Of a stretch of 10,180 bases of DNA, positions 6,825 through 10,180 are shown piece after piece; position 1 is the stretch's first letter, and each line of letters begins with the position of its first letter. The DNA is taken from positions 1 through 10,180 of the forward strand of contig JBEKZQ010000226.1 in NCBI GenBank assembly GCA_049509675.1, written 5' to 3'. Below the pieces are notes generated by a model that was given only the letters and a program-made list of their open reading frames with translations, made no database searches and was not told where the DNA came from. The DNA comes from JBEKZQ01 sp049509675 (lineage in GTDB: Bacteria > Planctomycetota > Planctomycetia > Pirellulales > Thermoguttaceae). The position numbers and the translations under genes were made by a program.

Positions 6825-7333
6825 TTATCGGTATTGACTCGATGATCTTGATATATGCTGAGTGCATACCGTCCAAGAACGGAAAGCGCTGTAGCGATTT
6901 CGATGACCTCCGGGTTAGGTCAAGATTGCTGCTTGTCATGGCTGAACGGAAGAAACACACGATACTTCTTCCGACAGTGGCAATCTCCGAATTGTTGGTG
7001 CCGGTTCCCAAAAGTCAGCAGGGTCCGTTAATTAAACTGTTGCAAAAAAAGTTCATTTGTCCCCCCTTCGATCTTCCGGCGGCCAGCATCGCGGCCGATT
7101 TGATCGCCCGCCACAAGGAACTTCCGCGAGATCAGCGCTACGACATGCGGAATGTTGTCAGAGCAGACGCAATGATTATCGCCTCAGCGAAAGCCGCGGG
7201 CGCTACGGAGTTCTACACCCATGATGGTAAGTGTCGGACGCTGGCCGGTCTTGTGCTAACTCCGCGCGACTTACCGACGCAAGATCCCGACGATATGTTT
7301 CTCGCCGGGGAGATAGCCAGGGGAGAGGCTTAG
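6821..7333 (+). CDS. PIN-domain ribonuclease, probable toxin-like partner
   Basis: A 170-residue PIN-domain protein, a metal-dependent RNA-cleaving family that includes VapC toxins. The acidic metal-binding set is in order: Asp6 in IIGIDSMILIYAE, Glu57 in AISELL, Asp116 in VRADAMIIASAKA, and Asp135 in FYTHDGKC. The first strand starts almost at residue 1, so GTG 6821 is the natural start. It overlaps the stop of the preceding gene by four bases (GTGA), which points to translational coupling and fixed stoichiometry. It is somewhat longer than classic VapC proteins (about 130-140 residues), with extra length between the first Asp and the Glu (a charged region, residues 15-45) and a C-terminal tail after the last Asp. 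All four acidic residues are present, so an active nuclease is expected. Composition is lower in GC than the flanking genes. Family assignment is firm; the toxin role is inferred from its coupled partner and not proven. Confidence 0.9.
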   Translation: MIIGIDSMILIYAECIPSKNGKRCSDFDDLRVRSRLLLVMAERKKHTILLPTVAISELLVPVPKSQQGPLIKLLQKKFICPPFDLPAASIAADLIARHKELPRDQRYDMRNVVRADAMIIASAKAAGATEFYTHDGKCRTLAGLVLTPRDLPTQDPDDMFLAGEIARGEA

Positions 7334-7478
7334 CGACCAGTTTTTCCACGATTACGCCCGTTCCCCCTGCAGGCTCGGCAAAGTGTACCACTACCCACGC
7401 TTGGCGCCTTGCGAAGCGCGATCGCCTGTGCTCCAATCGTTCTATAGTGGGTCTTCCGACAGTTCCCGGTGATTCGAC

Positions 7479-8429
7479 ATGAGCAGTCCGCTTGCGAAGC
7501 CCGTCGCGAACAGTCGGGGGAACCTCGTCTTCGAGGCGATCGCCAAGTCCGACCTCTTTGTGCAGTTCTTTCGCCTGGTGGACTCCCTCACCGGGCTCAA
7601 GCCGGCGTTGGTCGATTGCGGCGGCGAGGAGGTACTCCCCTGTCCGCGGACCAGGCTCAACAAGTTCTGCCGGATCATCGATCGCACGCCGGAGGGGGTG
7701 GCGGCCTGCCGGCGTTGCGACACCGCCAACGTGTCGCAATGCGGCTGCGAGTTGAGGATCTATCAATGCCACGCCGGCTTGATGGACATCTGCGTGCCGA
7801 TCCTGGTTTCCGGCGAACACGCGGCCTCCATCCTCTGCGGCCAGGTGTTGACCCGAGCGCCCGACGAGCGCGGCTTCCAGGCGGTGCTGCGGCGGATCCG
7901 CGGCATACCGGTCGACGCGGCGGAACTGCGGCGGGCCTACTTCGCCACGCCGGTGGTTCCCTTTCGTCAACTGAAGCGGATGGCGCAGATGATCGCCTTC
8001 TTCGCCGGTTATCTCTCGGAAATCGGTTCGCGGCTGGCCCTGCTGGAACAGAAGGAGGAACGCGAGTGCATCCGCGCCGCACGCCAGTACATGAGCGAGA
8101 ACTTCCATGCACCCCTGACCCTGAAGGAGGTGGCGGGCGTCGTCGCGTTGAGCCCCAAGTATTTTTCGCGGCTGTTTGCCCGGGAAGTCGGCGAGAGTTA
8201 TATCCGGCAGCTCAACCGCATGCGCATCGCGAAGGCCAAGGAGCAATTGCTCCACCCGCACGTCCGCGTGTCGGACGTGGCGGCGCGCTGCGGCTTCGAG
8301 AGCATCCCCCATTTCAACCGCGTCTTCCGCTCTCTTGAGAAACTTTCTCCCACGGACTTCCGCCGGACAGCCCGGGGCGCCAGTAGCGCATGTTCCCGTT
8401 CTGCAAAGAAAAAGGCGAAATCGGCGTAG
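7479..8429 (+). CDS. AraC-family regulator with N-terminal PocR sensory domain
   Basis: A 316-residue cytoplasmic transcription regulator. Residues about 20-185 match the PocR ligand-binding domain in pattern: FCRIIDRTPEGVAACRRCD (63-81), YQCHAGLMDICVPI (95-108) and AASILCGQV (115-123). Ten cysteines occur between residues 47 and 120, including the C77-x-x-C80 pair and C88/C90/C97, so metal or thiol chemistry is possible. PocR domains are known to sense small hydrocarbon derivatives such as 1,3-propanediol in one family member. Residues 197-297 form the double helix-turn-helix of AraC proteins: LTLKEVAGVVALSPKYFSRL (213-232), then RVSDVAARCGFESIPHFNRV (263-282) and SPTDFRR (290-296). A lysine-rich tail ends the protein. 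ATG 7479 has GGTGA six bases before it. The gene stands 145 bases after the PIN gene and just upstream of two same-strand genes, its most likely targets along with itself. The inducer cannot be told from the sequence. Confidence 0.95.
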   Translation: MSSPLAKPVANSRGNLVFEAIAKSDLFVQFFRLVDSLTGLKPALVDCGGEEVLPCPRTRLNKFCRIIDRTPEGVAACRRCDTANVSQCGCELRIYQCHAGLMDICVPILVSGEHAASILCGQVLTRAPDERGFQAVLRRIRGIPVDAAELRRAYFATPVVPFRQLKRMAQMIAFFAGYLSEIGSRLALLEQKEERECIRAARQYMSENFHAPLTLKEVAGVVALSPKYFSRLFAREVGESYIRQLNRMRIAKAKEQLLHPHVRVSDVAARCGFESIPHFNRVFRSLEKLSPTDFRRTARGASSACSRSAKKKAKSA

Positions 8430-8497
8430 ACCGTCCCCCGCGGCCGTCCTTACCATGAAGGCAACGCCGCCGGATCTTGGTGGAGAAAGGGGATTCC

Positions 8498-8935
8498 ATG
8501 AACACGATGCGAATTTCGCTGGCAGTTCTTCTGTGCCTGGGGGCTTCATTTCAGGCCGTGCCGACGGCGGCGGAAAAACGCGCGCCCATGCTCAAGATGG
8601 ACGACGCGAAGTTCAACGACTGGCTCTCTCGCTGGCAGAAGCACGTCATCGACGACGCCCGCAATCGCTATTGCGACAAGGCCATGGGCGAGGACATCGC
8701 CTGGCTGATGACGCCCTTCATGGACGGTTTCTACTATGGCTACATGGCCACCCGGGATGCCAAGTGGGCGGACATCGAGCGCCTCGTTGCCACCGCGCTG
8801 GCCGAGAAGCGCTACTGGGACGCGCTGGCGCCCTACAGCGCGGAGATCCAAGCGAAATTCGAGCGGAGCATGAGGCCGGAAAGCTGGGGGGGACTCAGTG
8901 CGGCCCCCCACTACCTGATGCTCCAGGCGCACTAA
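8498..8935 (+). CDS. Small secreted protein of unknown function, possibly a shortened family member
   Basis: A 145-residue protein with a Sec-type signal at residues 1-25 (MRISLAVLLCLGASF, then PTAAEKR). The mature part is helical, with KFNDWLSRWQKHVIDDARNR (39-57), EDIAWLMTPFMDGFYYGYMA (65-84), ERLVATALAEKRYWDALAPY (94-113) and SWGGLSAAPHYLMLQAH at the end. ATG 8498 is preferred to the TTG at 8477 because AGGGG lies five bases before it and the signal begins there. From memory, the DARNRYCDK / TPFMDGFYYGYMATRDAKW segment resembles the front of longer planctomycete secreted proteins in which the sequence goes on for several hundred residues. Here the likely C-terminal end follows within about 55 residues, so an internal deletion is possible. 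It begins 68 bases after the regulator gene and ends 28 before the isomerase-like gene, so it probably shares their transcript. Function unknown. Confidence 0.7.
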   Translation: MNTMRISLAVLLCLGASFQAVPTAAEKRAPMLKMDDAKFNDWLSRWQKHVIDDARNRYCDKAMGEDIAWLMTPFMDGFYYGYMATRDAKWADIERLVATALAEKRYWDALAPYSAEIQAKFERSMRPESWGGLSAAPHYLMLQAH

Positions 8936-8963
8936 CTCCCAACTCCCAACTGGAGACCTTCCC

Positions 8964-10028
8964 ATGCCCAACAACGTTGATTGCACGCGACGCGATTTTG
9001 TCAAGCTGACGGCGGGAACCGTTCTCGCGACAGCGGCTGGAGCGGCCCGGGAAACTCAGGCCGCCGAGCAACCGGCGCCGAGCCAACCGGCGTCGGCGGC
9101 CCGGCCGCGGATCAGCTCCGTCAGTTGGAACTTTCACAATCTGGGGGCCGGCTACACCCGCCCCGACCAGGCCGTCGAGCAGATCGGCGAGATGGGCTTC
9201 GAGGGCATCGAGTTGATCCTCACCGGGCGCGGCGAAATCGCCGCTTACTGGACCGACGCCACCATCGGCGGGATCCGCAAGCGGCTGGACCATTACAAGC
9301 TGCAAGTGCCCCAGTTTGCCCTCTTTCAGCCGGTGGTCGAAGAGTTGACCAGCCCCAGCGCGGACGAGCGTCAAAAGGTCCTGGACCGTTTTGAGGCGGG
9401 CTGCCGCATCGCCGCCAAGCTCGAGGCGCCGATCGTGAATATCGTCGCCCCCTGGGCCCGCCAGCTCACCGGCCCCACCCCCGGCTCCTACCTGCCGCGC
9501 TACTACGAGGTGGCCGACGCCAAGCCGGGCGTGAAGTTCCACATCAACATCGCCCCCGGCTACGATTGGGAGCAGTTGTGGAGCACCTTCGTCGAGACTA
9601 TCCGAGGCTGCCTCCAGCGCGCCAAGGCCCACGGACTGCGCTTCTCGATCGAGAACCACACGCACACCATGATGTCCGAGACCAACGCCTTCTTGCGCCT
9701 TTGGGACGCCATCCGCGACCCGGCCCTGGGCATCAATCTCGATGCCGGCTGGATCGCCCTGGAGCGCGAGTATCCGCCGGTCTCCATCCACAAGACGGGC
9801 AAGCACCTGATGAATGTCCATGCCCGCGACATCGACGGCCTGATGCGGCGGTTCGTCCACGCCGGCCAGGGGGTGATGGATTTCAAGGCAATTGCCGAGG
9901 CCCTGAAAGCGGTCCGCTTCCAAGGCTCCATCTCTCTGGAACAAGACGGCCAACCGGGCGACCCGCCGGGCGCCATGAAGGCCACCTGCAAACGTTACCT
10001 GGCCATGATGAAGGAGTACCTGTCATGA
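8964..10028 (+). CDS. Tat-exported sugar phosphate isomerase/epimerase-like TIM barrel
   Basis: A 354-residue member of the xylose isomerase-like TIM-barrel superfamily (AP endonuclease 2 family, as in sugar isomerases, epimerases and inosose dehydratases). The Tat signal is clear: TRRDFVKL at residues 8-15, a hydrophobic AGTVLATAAGAA stretch, and TQAAEQ near the likely cleavage site. Barrel strand motifs follow: SSVSWNFHNL (51-60), GFEGIELIL (78-86) and PIVNIVAPW (156-164). Expected metal ligands are Glu230 (SIENHTHT), Asp260 (NLDAGW), His286 (NVHARDI) and Glu326 (SLEQD). All four are present, so a metal-dependent enzyme is likely. GGAG (8952-8955) lies eight bases before the ATG. Its stop TGA overlaps an ATG (ATGA at 10025-10028) of a frame that runs on. 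Isomerase, epimerase or lyase activity on a sugar cannot be chosen from sequence alone. It is probably cotranscribed with the small secreted gene upstream. Confidence 0.93.
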   Translation: MPNNVDCTRRDFVKLTAGTVLATAAGAARETQAAEQPAPSQPASAARPRISSVSWNFHNLGAGYTRPDQAVEQIGEMGFEGIELILTGRGEIAAYWTDATIGGIRKRLDHYKLQVPQFALFQPVVEELTSPSADERQKVLDRFEAGCRIAAKLEAPIVNIVAPWARQLTGPTPGSYLPRYYEVADAKPGVKFHINIAPGYDWEQLWSTFVETIRGCLQRAKAHGLRFSIENHTHTMMSETNAFLRLWDAIRDPALGINLDAGWIALEREYPPVSIHKTGKHLMNVHARDIDGLMRRFVHAGQGVMDFKAIAEALKAVRFQGSISLEQDGQPGDPPGAMKATCKRYLAMMKEYLS

Positions 10029-10180
10029 AAGTGAGCATTCACAAACAAGCCGGGGACTGGTCCATTTTTCGGCGAGAAGGTACGGTGTTTCAAAGCGACG
10101 ACGGCCGAAAACATGGACCTGTCCCCCTTTCGGCCGCGCGGCTTGCGGCCAAGATGGTCCTGGCAGCCCTCGGCACCTGG
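10025..10180 (+). CDS. Possible partial CDS open to the window edge
   Basis: ATG at 10025 overlaps the TGA of the preceding gene (ATGA), and the frame stays open for 52 codons to the window end. It begins MKVSIHKQAGDWSIFRREG and later reads PLSAARLAAKMVLAALGTW. No domain is recognised. Most of the first 34 codons are supplied by the large inverted repeat at 10052-10126, which argues against an ordinary gene: the open frame may be an accident of the repeat inserted right after the stop. The ATGA junction is the only positive evidence. Confidence 0.25.
   Translation, partial: MKVSIHKQAGDWSIFRREGTVFQSDDGRKHGPVPLSAARLAAKMVLAALGTW
10052..10126. repeat. Large imperfect inverted repeat (dispersed element)
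   Basis: Left arm 10052-10073 starts GGGGACTGGTCCAT and right arm 10104-10126 ends ATGGACCTGTCCCC. They pair with one mismatch and one extra base, around a 30-base loop. From memory, the arm sequence (GGGGAC-x-GGTCCAT...TTTTCGGC) is a widely repeated motif in planctomycete genomes, found near REP-type transposase genes, but no transposase is present in this window. It begins 23 bases after the isomerase-like stop and may provide an RNA hairpin at the end of that transcript. Confidence 0.75.

Noticed and set aside
5212..7478. CRISPR array or integrase-flanked island
   Set aside because: I looked for regularly spaced direct repeats, flanking repeats and recombinase motifs around the low-GC module and saw none.
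7418..7543. Two GCGATCGC octamers (7418-7425 and 7536-7543)
   Set aside because: The palindrome is expected fairly often in GC-rich DNA, one copy lies in coding sequence, and two copies do not make a pattern.
8934..8951. Tandem AACTCCC AACTCCC AACT
   Set aside because: A short, low-complexity repeat across a stop codon and a 28-base spacer; too short to mean more than slippage.

Overview
The window looks like chromosomal DNA of a planctomycete (Planctomycetota, probably a Pirellulales-like lineage, perhaps a metagenome assembly). The grounds are the gene families rather than any single marker. There are two secreted PQQ-type beta-propeller proteins sharing the segment FQPSPERPIGWR, a Tat-exported Gfo/Idh/MocA oxidoreductase with the C-terminal tail common in that phylum, a Tat-exported sugar phosphate isomerase/epimerase-like TIM barrel, and dispersed hairpin repeats of a kind I associate with planctomycete genomes. 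Most of the DNA is GC-rich.

Layout. A 27-bp perfect inverted repeat opens the window (3-69). Two paralogous, exported beta-propeller genes follow on the + strand (208-2439 and 2472-3782), 32 bases apart. A Gfo/Idh/MocA oxidoreductase gene runs convergently on the - strand (3799-5211), its stop only 16 bases from that of the second propeller gene. A 402-base gap (5212-5613) holds a hairpin repeat, an AT-rich stretch with a 15-bp palindrome, and a good sigma70-type promoter. From about 5460 to 7333 the base composition drops to about 35-52% GC in the lines I counted, against 60% or more outside. This segment carries a 68-residue ribbon-helix-helix-like protein, an unrecognised 268-residue protein, and a PIN-domain ribonuclease whose GTG start overlaps the stop of the unrecognised gene. 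It reads as a small acquired module, toxin-antitoxin-like in style but with an unusually large partner gene.

The GC-rich background resumes with a PocR-domain AraC-family regulator (7479-8429). It is followed on the same strand by a small secreted protein (8498-8935) that may be an internally shortened member of a longer family, then the Tat-exported TIM-barrel protein (8964-10028). An open frame starting inside the stop of that gene (ATGA, 10025) runs to the window edge, straight through a second large inverted repeat (10052-10126).

How they work together. The outer genes fit a carbohydrate or organic-nutrient programme carried out in the cell envelope: exported oxidoreductase, isomerase and propeller proteins, with a small-molecule-sensing AraC regulator beside two of them. 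No substrate can be named from the sequence. The central low-GC module looks unrelated to this. It is the part most likely to hold something undescribed: a PIN nuclease translationally coupled to a conserved-looking but unfamiliar protein, next to a small DNA-binding protein predicted to be made from a leaderless transcript.
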